Shown here in pieces: positions 17,244-24,773 of a stretch of 64,000 nt of DNA. The translations under genes were made by a program, and so were the position numbers. Under the pieces are notes generated by a model, which was not told the DNA's origin, did not search any database, and saw nothing but the letters and a program-made list of their open reading frames with translations. Numbering within the stretch: the first letter of the stretch is position 1; every line of letters starts with the position of its first letter. The stretch spans positions 3,472,001-3,536,000 of the forward strand of contig NZ_JBHUNX010000001.1 in NCBI RefSeq assembly GCF_042685645.1, given 5' to 3'. The stretch is from Salininema proteolyticum (GTDB lineage: Bacteria > Actinomycetota > Actinomycetes > Mycobacteriales > Micromonosporaceae).

Positions 17244-17663
17244 TCAGCGCAGCGGCTGGGCTTGGGACTGGAGAGCGCGGGCCTTGACCTTCCACGCCGA
17301 GGCCAAGCCCTTGTCGGACTTGAACGCCTCAGCGTTGGACCGCCACAGCGCATCCAGGGACTTCTTACCGGTGGCCTTCTCAACGGCCTCGTACAGACTG
17401 TTGACTCCGCCGAGCAGGGAATCCTGCACCGGCTCCGGGGCGACCTCGGTGGCATCGAACTCGGCCACGAGCTTCGCGGTGGCCCGCGCTGTCTGCGCGG
17501 CGCGGACCACCATCGAGGCGACCGGCTGGTTCAGGGCCTCCTCGTCCAGGTCGAAAAACACCGCGATACCTCCGGCGACCTCGTCCAGGCTGCCGGTGAA
17601 CGTCGCCGAGACGCCCTCGGGCAGCTCTACCGTGAGAGCCATCGTGTATCCGGTGTTCGACAT
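17244..17663 (-). CDS. phage protein of the replication module, function unknown
   Basis: 139 residues from ATG 17661-17663. It is acidic with an alanine-rich helical C-terminal half. No motif is recognised. It is preceded by a cluster of palindromic sites (17676-17766), so it may be the first gene of a regulated leftward unit. Confidence 0.6.
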   Translation of the reverse strand: MSNTGYTMALTVELPEGVSATFTGSLDEVAGGIAVFFDLDEEALNQPVASMVVRAAQTARATAKLVAEFDATEVAPEPVQDSLLGGVNSLYEAVEKATGKKSLDALWRSNAEAFKSDKGLASAWKVKARALQSQAQPLR

Positions 17664-17675
17664 CCCAACCCCTTG

Positions 17676-17766
17676 CTACAAGTCCAATTTGCTTCACGAC
17701 CAAGCCGTGAACTTTACGTGACGACCACTCTACACTACAAGTTCAACTTGCTACAAGTCCATTTTC
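17676..17766. promoter_or_regulatory. cluster of three palindromic operator-like sites
   Basis: CTACAAGTCCAATTTG (17676-17691), CTACAAGTTCAACTTG (17735-17750) and CTACAAGTCCATTTTC (17751-17766) share CTACAAGTnCA. The middle one is a perfect CAAGT-TCA-ACTTG palindrome. A fourth copy lies at 19698. They flank the start of the 17663 gene, and the last overlaps the stop codon of the Cas4-like gene. Confidence 0.65.
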
Positions 17767-18692
17767 GGGGAAATGGAATCGGTGATCAGGCCCTTGCGCG
17801 ACCGCCACTTGCGGACGATCACGGCTTCACCGGCCGCTTCCCACCCGGCGACCAGGTCGATCCAGTGGAGCGTGCAGCGGCCTTCGCGGGCAGGCAGGTG
17901 GATAACCAGGCCCCACTTCTGGTTCACGCCCGTCAGGTCGGTGTAGGCCTCGGCGGCCTGGTCGGCGGTGAACTCGTAGCCCTTCCACCGGTCGAGCGCG
18001 GCGGCGTCGGTGGGGTTGGCCAGCCAGCGCACAGGATTGTAGGCGGTACCGTGCGCGTAGGAGGCCATCTGCGTGGCGATCGTCAACTGCCCGTCGATCG
18101 ACCCGGTCTTGATGTCGGCGACGACCGTCCCGGCGGGCGCGCCGTCGGGGGTCTCCATGTCCGTGTGAAGAAGCCGGTCGGCGGTGCCGGCCGCGCCGAT
18201 TCCGGCGACCACGACCGGTTGCTCGATCGCGCGCATGGTCAGCGACCGCGTGGCCGCGACATACGCGGCCAGGTCACGGGCCTGGTCGGTGCTGGACGGA
18301 CGGGGCGCCTCGCCCTGGTCGTGGAGTTCGGTCCAGTGGTGCATCTCGGTGCCGTAGTCGGCCTTGGCGTGACCGCCGCCCGACCGGAACGCCTTGTAGG
18401 CCAGTCGGGTCAGCTCGCGCTTTCCCTCGGGGCCGCCCGCGTCGATGGTGCGGACGCGGTCGGTGATGCTCGGTGTGGTCGCCGCGCCCCACAAGGTGGT
18501 GCGCATTTTCCATGTCGTCAGCGACGAACCGTCGTCCAGAGTAGAGGCCAGGGTGGTGACGCGGGTGTGCGTCACGGGCTTTCCGCCGCCTCGGGGAATG
18601 ACGAGGGGCTGGCCGCGCCCGTTGCGCGGCCATGAACCGGACGCCTGCGGGTCGGTGCCCAGGTGGGTGAGCGGTACGAGGGTTGCGGGCAT
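17751..18692 (-). CDS. Cas4/RecB-like exonuclease
   Basis: 313 residues. The core AGTADRLL...GTVVADIKTGSIDGQLTIATQMASYA carries the D-(x)n-D-x-K triad and the QL/QMASYA helix of PD-(D/E)XK nucleases of the Cas4/RecB type, which phages use in recombination. No iron-sulfur cysteine set is visible, so it is nearer RecB-type phage nucleases than true Cas4. ATG 18690-18692 is preceded by TTGGAGG. Confidence 0.7.
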   Translation of the reverse strand: MPATLVPLTHLGTDPQASGSWPRNGRGQPLVIPRGGGKPVTHTRVTTLASTLDDGSSLTTWKMRTTLWGAATTPSITDRVRTIDAGGPEGKRELTRLAYKAFRSGGGHAKADYGTEMHHWTELHDQGEAPRPSSTDQARDLAAYVAATRSLTMRAIEQPVVVAGIGAAGTADRLLHTDMETPDGAPAGTVVADIKTGSIDGQLTIATQMASYAHGTAYNPVRWLANPTDAAALDRWKGYEFTADQAAEAYTDLTGVNQKWGLVIHLPAREGRCTLHWIDLVAGWEAAGEAVIVRKWRSRKGLITDSISPKMDL

Positions 18693-18714
18693 AGAGCCTC
18701 CAATACTGGTATGT

Positions 18715-18960
18715 CTATTGTGCTGTGACGATGAGGATGTGGACGTTGTCGTGCTCGTCTTTCGTCGGGGCTTTCACGTCATCGGCCATGTCGGGGTCGA
18801 TCAGCTGGTACCCCTGCTCGGCCAGTTCCGCCATGACGGTCGTGATGACCTTGGCGTGGTCGACCGCAGGGATGACCGCGAATTGGTCCCCTTCGTCGTC
18901 AACAACGGTCGATGCGGGCGCGGAAACGGATATGAGGGGGTAGTGCGTGTGTTCTTTCAG
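18715..18960 (-). CDS. small acidic protein with a probable CTG start
   Basis: An 81-codon frame (LKEHTHYPLISVSAPASTVV ... HILIVTAQ) ends 23 bases before the Cas4-like gene. It is in frame with a TAG ten bases upstream of the proposed start, and no ATG, GTG or TTG lies before its conserved-looking beginning. CTAGGAG sits six bases ahead of CTG 18958-18960. The first ATG is 42 codons in. Composition is protein-like throughout. Function unknown; its context is the replication module. Confidence 0.6.
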   Translation of the reverse strand: MKEHTHYPLISVSAPASTVVDDEGDQFAVIPAVDHAKVITTVMAELAEQGYQLIDPDMADDVKAPTKDEHDNVHILIVTAQ

Positions 18961-19030
18961 GATGTACTCCTAGCCCCGGCCGCGCTAGGAGGGGCGCGGC
19001 TGCTGCTGCTCACCTTTCACTCAATTGGGG

Positions 19031-19059
19031 TTGACAACTGAGTGGTAACTACTTATAGC
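19031..19059 (+). promoter_or_regulatory. sigma-70-type promoter pointing rightwards
   Basis: TTGACA (19031-19036), a 17-base spacer and TATAGC (19054-19059). It faces against all neighbouring genes. The spacer holds ACAACTGA and GGTAAC, words also found in the late-gene motif and the RNA iterons. Confidence 0.5.
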
Positions 19060-19100
19060 AAGGGGTCCTGACACAAAAGGTAACGGGTGCGGCACAGTTG

Positions 19101-19125
19101 GTCCCGGACGCATTACGTCCGGGAC
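19101..19125 (-). terminator. hairpin at the end of the HTH gene
   Basis: GTCCCGGACG and CGTCCGGGAC form a perfect 10-bp stem with a 5-base loop, touching the TAG of the 19125 gene. There is no T-run. It could also stop a short RNA from the 19031 promoter. Confidence 0.45.
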
Positions 19126-19592
19126 TACGCGGGGTTCGGGTATCGAGTTGTTACAATCCAGGGTTTCCCATGAGGTAATCGTGCATCGGGCGGGCGGATG
19201 TACTCCGCATCGCCGTCGCGCCGTTCAACATGGGACCAACCCTTATTGGGGTCGTAGGCGACCACCTTGTTCTCGGCTTTAAGGCGGCTCTCCCAACGGT
19301 CGAGCTCGTCAGCCTGACTGACCGTTCGGCCCGCGAGTCGGCGGGCCAGTTGCCGCAGCATCCGCGCGTCTTGCTCGTACTGGTGCTCCAGCTTGATCTT
19401 CCAGGGGATGAGGTCCCGGTTGATGACTTGCCGTGGGTTGAGGTCGTGTCGTTTAGCGAATTCGGCGATCGCGGTCTTACCGACCTTGACGCCGTACTTT
19501 TCCAGGTGCAGGTTCGCGACCGCTTGGTAGGTGTGGCCTTCTTCGAGCCAAGCGATCACCTGGCGTTCATCTTGTATCTTGATGTTGGCCAT
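19125..19592 (-). CDS. HTH-containing phage regulator or replication protein
   Basis: 155 residues. The N-terminal part, IKIQDERQVIAWLEEGHTYQAVANLHLEKYGVKV, resembles a resolvase-type or terminase-small-type helix-turn-helix. The rest is basic and helical. It begins the leftward replication module after a regulatory gap with an operator-like site at 19698, so it may be its regulator. Confidence 0.6.
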   Translation of the reverse strand: MANIKIQDERQVIAWLEEGHTYQAVANLHLEKYGVKVGKTAIAEFAKRHDLNPRQVINRDLIPWKIKLEHQYEQDARMLRQLARRLAGRTVSQADELDRWESRLKAENKVVAYDPNKGWSHVERRDGDAEYIRPPDARLPHGKPWIVTTRYPNPA

Positions 19593-19697
19593 GTGTGTGT
19601 GCTGTTGGGTGAGTTGGGTTCACTGGGTGTGGTCTCCTTGGCGATGGTCTTGCAGCGCAATGGGTGCCGGTCCGCTTCAGCGCAGACTTCCCCCTCA

Positions 19698-19713
19698 CTA
19701 CAAGTACATTTAG
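19698..19713. promoter_or_regulatory. fourth CTACAAGTnCA site
   Basis: CTACAAGTACATTTAG, matching the three sites at 17676-17766. It lies about 105 bases upstream of the HTH gene in an otherwise gene-free, AT-richer spacer (19593-19870) that should hold the leftward early promoter. Confidence 0.55.
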
Positions 19714-19870
19714 GCTAGCACGGGCCCCAGCCGTGTTGTTGGCCATCCACAAACCCGTTTGTGCAGGTCAATGTTAAAATAGTGGCTCAATCGTACAAGT
19801 GTTCGATGAAATTTTTCATGAGGTTTTGGCCGGAGATTCGGGTTTTTGACCCAGAAACCCTTTGGGCAAC

Positions 19871-19903
19871 AAAAAAGGCGGGCCAGCGTGAGAGCTGGCC
19901 CGC
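19871..19903 (-). terminator. intrinsic terminator of the late operon
   Basis: GCGGGCCAGC and GCTGGCCCGC form a perfect 10-bp stem, with a run of six T on the minus strand. It follows the holin gene and separates late from early genes. Confidence 0.85.
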
Positions 19904-19910
19904 ATATCGG

Positions 19911-20114
19911 TTAGGTGTCGTCGCTGGTCACGTTCGCGTCGGCGAGGAGGCCGCCGCCTCCGCCGAGGACCGCAAGGCCCGAGATGACGGCTTCGGCGTT
20001 GGCGTCGGTCAGGAGGCCGACGGCAGCGAGGGCCAGGGCAAGCCCGACCACGCCCTTGTAGATGCGCTTGCGGACGCTACCGCGGGCGATGAGTTCAATG
20101 AAGTTGTCGATCAC
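19911..20114 (-). CDS. holin
   Basis: 67 residues from GTG 20112-20114, preceded by GGAGA and the ACAACTGAATA motif. A charged N-terminus (MIDNFIELIARGSVRKR) is followed by two hydrophobic segments (VVGLALALAAVGLL and AVISGLAVLGGGGGLL) and a short acidic tail. Size, topology and position after the endolysin fit an actinophage holin that forms membrane lesions at lysis. Confidence 0.75.
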   Translation of the reverse strand: MIDNFIELIARGSVRKRIYKGVVGLALALAAVGLLTDANAEAVISGLAVLGGGGGLLADANVTSDDT

Positions 20115-20125
20115 GTCGTTTCTCC

Positions 20126-20136
20126 TATTCAGTTGT
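20126..20136 (-). repeat. late-gene motif ACAACTGAATA, copy 1 (holin)
   Basis: An exact copy, immediately followed on the minus strand by GGAGA and the holin GTG start 11 bases later. Confidence 0.8.
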
Positions 20137-20150
20137 GGTGAAATGGCTGG

Positions 20151-20999
20151 TCAGGTGATGGGGTTGCGGAACGCAGCTCTCCAGGTCGCCGGCCCGATCA
20201 GTCCGTCCACGGCCAGGCCCTGGTCGCGCTGGAAGGCCCGGGCGAGGTGGTCCCACTCGTCGCCGTACTTGCCGTCATTGCCGAACCGGCGCAGGTACTT
20301 GCGGCCCTTGCCGACCGGCCAACCGCGCTTGGACAGCTGGGACCCGAACCTCTTCAGCCAGGTCCGCGAGGACACGCCCTTGAACCGGGTGCCGTACCAG
20401 CCGGAGATCGACTCGTTGCCCCAGTGCGCCCACCCGAAGTAATAGCCCCCCGGAAGCGGGAAGGAATAGCGCGGCTTCGGCGCGGGCCGGCGACTGGGCC
20501 TCGATGGGTTCTTGCTCCCCGAGTCGCTGCCACCGAAATAACGCTTGAACAGCGCCGTCTTGTCCTTACCTTCGGAGTCGCGGAAGTAGGAGATGTGGGT
20601 GTGCCACAGGTGCGAGTCATCGCCGGAGGAGCGCTTGCCGAGCCGGTCCCACCGCTTGACCCTCTTGCCGTCCGGGGAGTAGATGATCTCGCGGATGTCC
20701 TCGGTGCCGGGCGCACTCTTGCGGCACTGACCGACCAGCCACAGCGACAGGCCACGTAGGGTCTTGCCGTTCTTCGCGAAGCCGCCGATGTCGATGGCGC
20801 TAGCGGCGTTCGACAGGCCACGCCGGTCGCGGGACGACTCGACCACCGAGTAGTCACCGGACACGGTCCGGTCACGTCCGCAGTGGTAGCCGCCCCGGTG
20901 GGCGGCATCGCCGACGATCCCGAGCGCGGCTGGCGACAGGCCCGTCTTATCCTTCAGGTAGTTGTGCAGCTTCTTGAGCTGCTTGGGCGCATAGGTCAT
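20151..20999 (-). CDS. endolysin: peptidase plus peptidoglycan-binding domain
   Basis: 282 residues. The N-terminal catalytic part contains SAIDIGG and SHLWHTHISYFRDS, the Asp and His ligands of D-Ala-D-Ala carboxypeptidase-like (M15-related) actinophage lysins. A linker rich in Ser/Pro/Arg follows. The C-terminus is a PG_binding_1 repeat (FQRDQGLAVDGLIGPATW). It cuts peptide stems of the wall once the holin lets it out. The late motif and AGGAGG precede the ATG. Confidence 0.85.
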   Translation of the reverse strand: MTYAPKQLKKLHNYLKDKTGLSPAALGIVGDAAHRGGYHCGRDRTVSGDYSVVESSRDRRGLSNAASAIDIGGFAKNGKTLRGLSLWLVGQCRKSAPGTEDIREIIYSPDGKRVKRWDRLGKRSSGDDSHLWHTHISYFRDSEGKDKTALFKRYFGGSDSGSKNPSRPSRRPAPKPRYSFPLPGGYYFGWAHWGNESISGWYGTRFKGVSSRTWLKRFGSQLSKRGWPVGKGRKYLRRFGNDGKYGDEWDHLARAFQRDQGLAVDGLIGPATWRAAFRNPIT

Positions 21000-21012
21000 G
21001 CGCGACCTCCTC

Positions 21013-21023
21013 TATTCAGTTGT
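21013..21023 (-). repeat. late-gene motif ACAACTGAATA, copy 2 (endolysin)
   Basis: An exact copy directly abutting GAGGAGG, the ribosome site of the endolysin gene; the ATG is 13 bases downstream. Confidence 0.85.
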
Positions 21024-21226
21024 GTCGCCGGGCAGGGGTGCCCGTCCGGAGATTCGTTAAAAGTTTCCAGCAGAAACTCTTCGGAGCCAGGAGTAGTGAT
21101 GGTCAGGGCGGGTGAGGCTTTCACACCAGTGCTTCAGGAAATGTCTCTAGCAGAACCATTTCGGCATTAGAAGTGGCGGAGTTCGAGACAGATAATGCTT
21201 TCGAACAGACCGGCGCGTTCGCGCCG

Positions 21227-21562
21227 CTACGTCGCCCCCTCATCACGGGTAGCGTCGCCGGTCCCGCTGGCTTCCTTCCGAGGGGCCTCGATGTGGGCGA
21301 GGCGGGCGTCCAGGTCCACGAGTCGTGAGGCGTCGGTGGCGAGGACGGTGCGGATGCCTTGGAGTTCGATCTCGTGGCGTTCGTGCCGGGCCAGTAGTTG
21401 GGCGATGCCGTGGCTGATCTGGTCCACGTCGTCGCGCAGGTTGGAAGCGTGGTTGTTCGAGACTTGGTGGTCGACTTGCTTGAGTCGTTTGGTCAGAAGC
21501 CCGACTCCGGCGGCGGAGACGGCTGAGAGTCCTGAGATGAGGGCGACGAGCACTTCAGTCAT
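21227..21562 (-). CDS. DUF2746-like membrane protein
   Basis: 111 residues: one N-terminal membrane segment (VLVALISGLSAVSAAGVGLL), then a long coiled coil (LKQVDHQVSNNHASNLRDDVDQI...). This layout is that of the DUF2746 proteins found beside lysis genes of actinophages, sometimes counted as second holins or spanin-like helpers. The ATG overlaps the tail-fibre stop. About 200 bases without a gene lie between it and the endolysin. Confidence 0.7.
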   Translation of the reverse strand: MTEVLVALISGLSAVSAAGVGLLTKRLKQVDHQVSNNHASNLRDDVDQISHGIAQLLARHERHEIELQGIRTVLATDASRLVDLDARLAHIEAPRKEASGTGDATRDEGAT

Positions 21563-22821
21563 GGGCGGGGGTTCTCCTTGTCTGCCAGGCGGTCTTCCAG
21601 GTCGCGGACGCGTTCGGTGAGGTTCTTGACGACATCGAGCAGCGCTACGCCCAGCAGGTCGTAGCGGACGGTGTCGGTCTGGCCGTCCTCGTCGTGGGTG
21701 ACCAGCTCGGGCAGGTGCTGTTCGACCTCTTCGGCGATCAGCCCGTACTGGTCGCGGGGCGCGTCTTCACCGTCGTTGTCGGGTTTGCGGTCGTAGAGGA
21801 CCGGGCGCAGGGCGAGCACGTCGGCCGGGTCCAGGGCGTGGGGGCGGATGTTCTGCTTGAACCGACGTGAGCTGGTGTTCTTGCAGAACTTGTTGTATCC
21901 GTCGATCCACACCGAGTACCAGGTGGAGGAGCCGCGCGGGCTGTTGCCGCGCACGCGCTTCGACCCGTTGGCCCACGCGATGGTGGACCCGGAGGTGAGG
22001 TACTTGCTGTGCGAGTGGCCGGAAGGCCGGTAGGTCTTGGGTTTGCCGGTGATCGAACTCCACGAGTGGCGGTGGGAGCTGGGCGAAAACGTGGAGGGCT
22101 TGCCGGTGATTGATCCCCACGAATGGCTGTGGTGGCCCGGTGGGAACGATCGTGGTTTGCCGGTGATCGAGTCCCAGGAATGGGAGTGGCCGGCGGCGGG
22201 GAACGTCTCGGGGCGGCCCTCGATGGTGGACCAGTTGATCGACTCGACCAGTGGATGCCATCCGATCCGGTCGGGGTACTCCCACCGTCGCAGTGTCGTG
22301 TTGTAGCCCAGCAATCCCAGTTGTGGGAAGGTCGGGCGGGTGTCGGTCGACCACACGCCGACCCGTTGGGAGGCGTGCGGCCTCTCGTCGGTGAGAGCCG
22401 AGGCGGGCACGGACACCGACCCCTGCGGCACGGAGACGGCCGCGAGAGGTAGTTCGTAGACTCCGGTCTTGTCCTGAGTCGGCCGGGGCGGGAGGCTGGC
22501 GCCGGGTGTTCCTTCCAGGACGACCGGTTCGATGGTGTTGGCCTCGGGGTCGAGGCGCAGCACGATCCGGTCGCGGCGCTCCGACGAAGCGGACGCCGAG
22601 ATAGGGACCGTGTGGGCGTCGGAGTTGACGACCATGTGGCCGCGCACGATCGCCGAGCCGGGCCTGATCGTGACCTCCATGCCGGAGGCGTTGGCCGTCA
22701 CCTGGAGTGCTCCGGAGTGGTAGCCGCCGACCACGCCGGAGTCGGCCAGTTCCTGGAATAGGAGCGTGTACTGGTCTTCGGTCGTGTCTTGGGATTCGAA
22801 GGGGAAGGATGTCCATGTCAT
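21559..22821 (-). CDS. tail fibre with repeats and C-terminal S74-type chaperone
   Basis: 420 residues. N-terminal tail-binding part, then four imperfect repeats of HSHSWxSITGKPxxFPPxx, predicted to form a trimeric shaft. After that comes an intramolecular-chaperone domain (SRRFKQNIRPHALDPADVL ... YGLIAEEVEQHLPELV) and a terminal coiled coil. In this family the chaperone domain cleaves itself off after trimerisation. ATG 22819-22821 overlaps the preceding stop. Confidence 0.85.
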   Translation of the reverse strand: MTWTSFPFESQDTTEDQYTLLFQELADSGVVGGYHSGALQVTANASGMEVTIRPGSAIVRGHMVVNSDAHTVPISASASSERRDRIVLRLDPEANTIEPVVLEGTPGASLPPRPTQDKTGVYELPLAAVSVPQGSVSVPASALTDERPHASQRVGVWSTDTRPTFPQLGLLGYNTTLRRWEYPDRIGWHPLVESINWSTIEGRPETFPAAGHSHSWDSITGKPRSFPPGHHSHSWGSITGKPSTFSPSSHRHSWSSITGKPKTYRPSGHSHSKYLTSGSTIAWANGSKRVRGNSPRGSSTWYSVWIDGYNKFCKNTSSRRFKQNIRPHALDPADVLALRPVLYDRKPDNDGEDAPRDQYGLIAEEVEQHLPELVTHDEDGQTDTVRYDLLGVALLDVVKNLTERVRDLEDRLADKENPRP

Positions 22822-23921
22822 CGCGTTCGCTCCTTGTATTCGGTGGTGGAGAGTAGTTCGGGGTCGCCTAGTTGGACACCGAAGAGGACGCCGTCCTTGT
22901 CGCCTTTGAGGACGTGTCCGGTGACCTGGGCGGTGGCGGGGCGTCCGGCGATATCGACGCTGATGCGCGACCCGAGCGGGTAGGTGGCCGGGTCGGCGCC
23001 GTCGTCCATCGGGACGGCTTGAGCGGCGACTTGCTCGACGCCTTCGGCTTTGAGTTTCGCCCTCAGTTCGGCGTCGATCTCTTTGTTGGTCGACTCCGAG
23101 ATCTGCTCGATGCGTCGGCCCCATGCGCGTGAGGCGGCCTCGACCTCGGCGACGGTGGGCGCGGTGATGACCCGCTCCTCGGCCCCGTCGTCGTTTTTCA
23201 CGACAGTGTCGTTGATGTACTGGGTGATCTGGGGTGCGGCGATGGCCCATCGGGCCCCGGCCAGCTGGTTGCCTTTGATCGTCCACGTCCGCTCACGGGT
23301 GAGGTCTTCCAGGACGCTGCAATGGAACTCGCGGTAGGAGCCCACTTGGGTGATCCAGAACCGCAAACGGCCGATCTCGCCCATGCGCCTGCACACGTCC
23401 AGTACGTTGTCCCACCGCATCTTCACCGCGACCTCAGGGCCCAGGGGCGGGCTGTGGATATAGAGCTTCAGCCGGATCTTTCGGGAACCGATCGTGAGGT
23501 TCTTCTTGACGGCATCGACCATGACCTTCTCGGCGGTGCCGGTGAACGTCCACGTGGCGTCGCCCTGGTCGGTGGGGCCTTTCCAGAACACCGGGAATAT
23601 GAGGCGGTCTTTCAGGTGGATCTCGTCGGAGACGCCCGTGACGATGACCATCCCGGCCGGGTCGGTGGCCGTGGCTTGATGTTCGGCGCGGGTCATCTCC
23701 CCGGACAACAAGGGCCCGTGGGGGCCGTGGACGATGATGCCCGCACCCGGCTGTTGCAGCGCTTGCGCCATGGGTTCTTCGACCGGGAGGCGCACCTCCC
23801 AGGTGCCGACATCGTTGAACAGGGGTTGGATGAGCCAGGACGCGGATTCGGGCAGTTGCCCGACCCGCGTCAGGGTCCGGTCGCGGACCTCAATCCGCAC
23901 GCGCCCTACAGAACTGACCAT
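22818..23921 (-). CDS. minor tail protein (Gp37-like)
   Basis: 367 residues if started at ATG 23921, which has GGAGG eight bases upstream; two earlier in-frame ATGs (23936, 23927) lie over or before that site. It resembles the siphovirus Gp37-like proteins that follow Dit in actinophages (TRVGQLPESASWLIQPLFND, GTWEVRLP). It is a structural baseplate component and overlaps the 3' end of the Dit-like gene. Confidence 0.7.
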   Translation of the reverse strand: MVSSVGRVRIEVRDRTLTRVGQLPESASWLIQPLFNDVGTWEVRLPVEEPMAQALQQPGAGIIVHGPHGPLLSGEMTRAEHQATATDPAGMVIVTGVSDEIHLKDRLIFPVFWKGPTDQGDATWTFTGTAEKVMVDAVKKNLTIGSRKIRLKLYIHSPPLGPEVAVKMRWDNVLDVCRRMGEIGRLRFWITQVGSYREFHCSVLEDLTRERTWTIKGNQLAGARWAIAAPQITQYINDTVVKNDDGAEERVITAPTVAEVEAASRAWGRRIEQISESTNKEIDAELRAKLKAEGVEQVAAQAVPMDDGADPATYPLGSRISVDIAGRPATAQVTGHVLKGDKDGVLFGVQLGDPELLSTTEYKERTR

Positions 23922-24763
23922 GCGCATTTCCTCCATTTGCAGACCACCAGGGAATCGGTGGTGACGTTGTCGAGCCCGATGGTGATGTGGCTGCGGCCCG
24001 GCGGCAGGGAGAACAGGTCGGGCCCGAACGACATCGACGCGTAGCGCGAGGCCCCCGAGGAGTCGGTGACGGTCTTGGCTTTCGCGTCAATCACCAGTCG
24101 TTCGCCCTCGCCGAGGGTTCCGTTCCAGTCGAACCCGGTTTTCCCTTCGAGGGAGACCGATAGGTTGCTGGCCGGTCCGGTGACCTCCCAGACCGGCCAG
24201 GACGGGGCCGAGCCGTCATTGACGAGGGCGACCTCACCCTGCGCCTGAGAAGACGACACCTGCAGCGATACGAGGCTCCCGCCCAGCAGGCCTCGGCCGC
24301 CCATAGCCTTGATGACCACGTGCGAGGTGCGCGAGTAGGTCCAGTAGGGCTCGCCCGCCCGCAGCGTGATCATGGTGTGCAGCCAGTCGCGGCCGGTCGT
24401 GTCCTGGCCGGTGGCCCAGTCGCCGCCGCCGGTGTGGACGACATCGACCTTCCAGTACTCGCCGGAGGGGAGCATCCACCGCAATTCGGCCGGACCGGCG
24501 AGCATCCGCTCCAACACCCTCAACCAAGAGCGCAGGTCCTCCGGGCTCTGCCCGAGGATCTGGAGGGGCAGGTCGATATCGCGGGGCAGAATACGCCGCC
24601 CGCGGTAGAGGGCGCCGTCTCCGGCGCCCTCTACCCATTGGGTGGCCACCGGTGGGAGGCCGAGGCCTCCCGCACCGGGCCCGACTTCGATCCCGGTCCC
24701 GTCGCTGGCGATACCGCCCAGCGAGAGCCGGTCCGAGTCGTTGACCAACATCAGATACGACAC
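23906..24763 (-). CDS. distal tail (Dit-like) protein
   Basis: 285 residues from GTG 24761-24763. The N-terminal part (LPLQILGQSPEDLRSWLRVL) and a later beta-rich part (GKTGFDWNGTLGEGERLVID) match the phage tail family that caps the tail tube after the tape measure. Its position right after the tape-measure gene is canonical. Confidence 0.75.
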   Translation of the reverse strand: MSYLMLVNDSDRLSLGGIASDGTGIEVGPGAGGLGLPPVATQWVEGAGDGALYRGRRILPRDIDLPLQILGQSPEDLRSWLRVLERMLAGPAELRWMLPSGEYWKVDVVHTGGGDWATGQDTTGRDWLHTMITLRAGEPYWTYSRTSHVVIKAMGGRGLLGGSLVSLQVSSSQAQGEVALVNDGSAPSWPVWEVTGPASNLSVSLEGKTGFDWNGTLGEGERLVIDAKAKTVTDSSGASRYASMSFGPDLFSLPPGRSHITIGLDNVTTDSLVVCKWRKCAWSVL

Positions 24764-24773
24764 GGGTCTCTCC

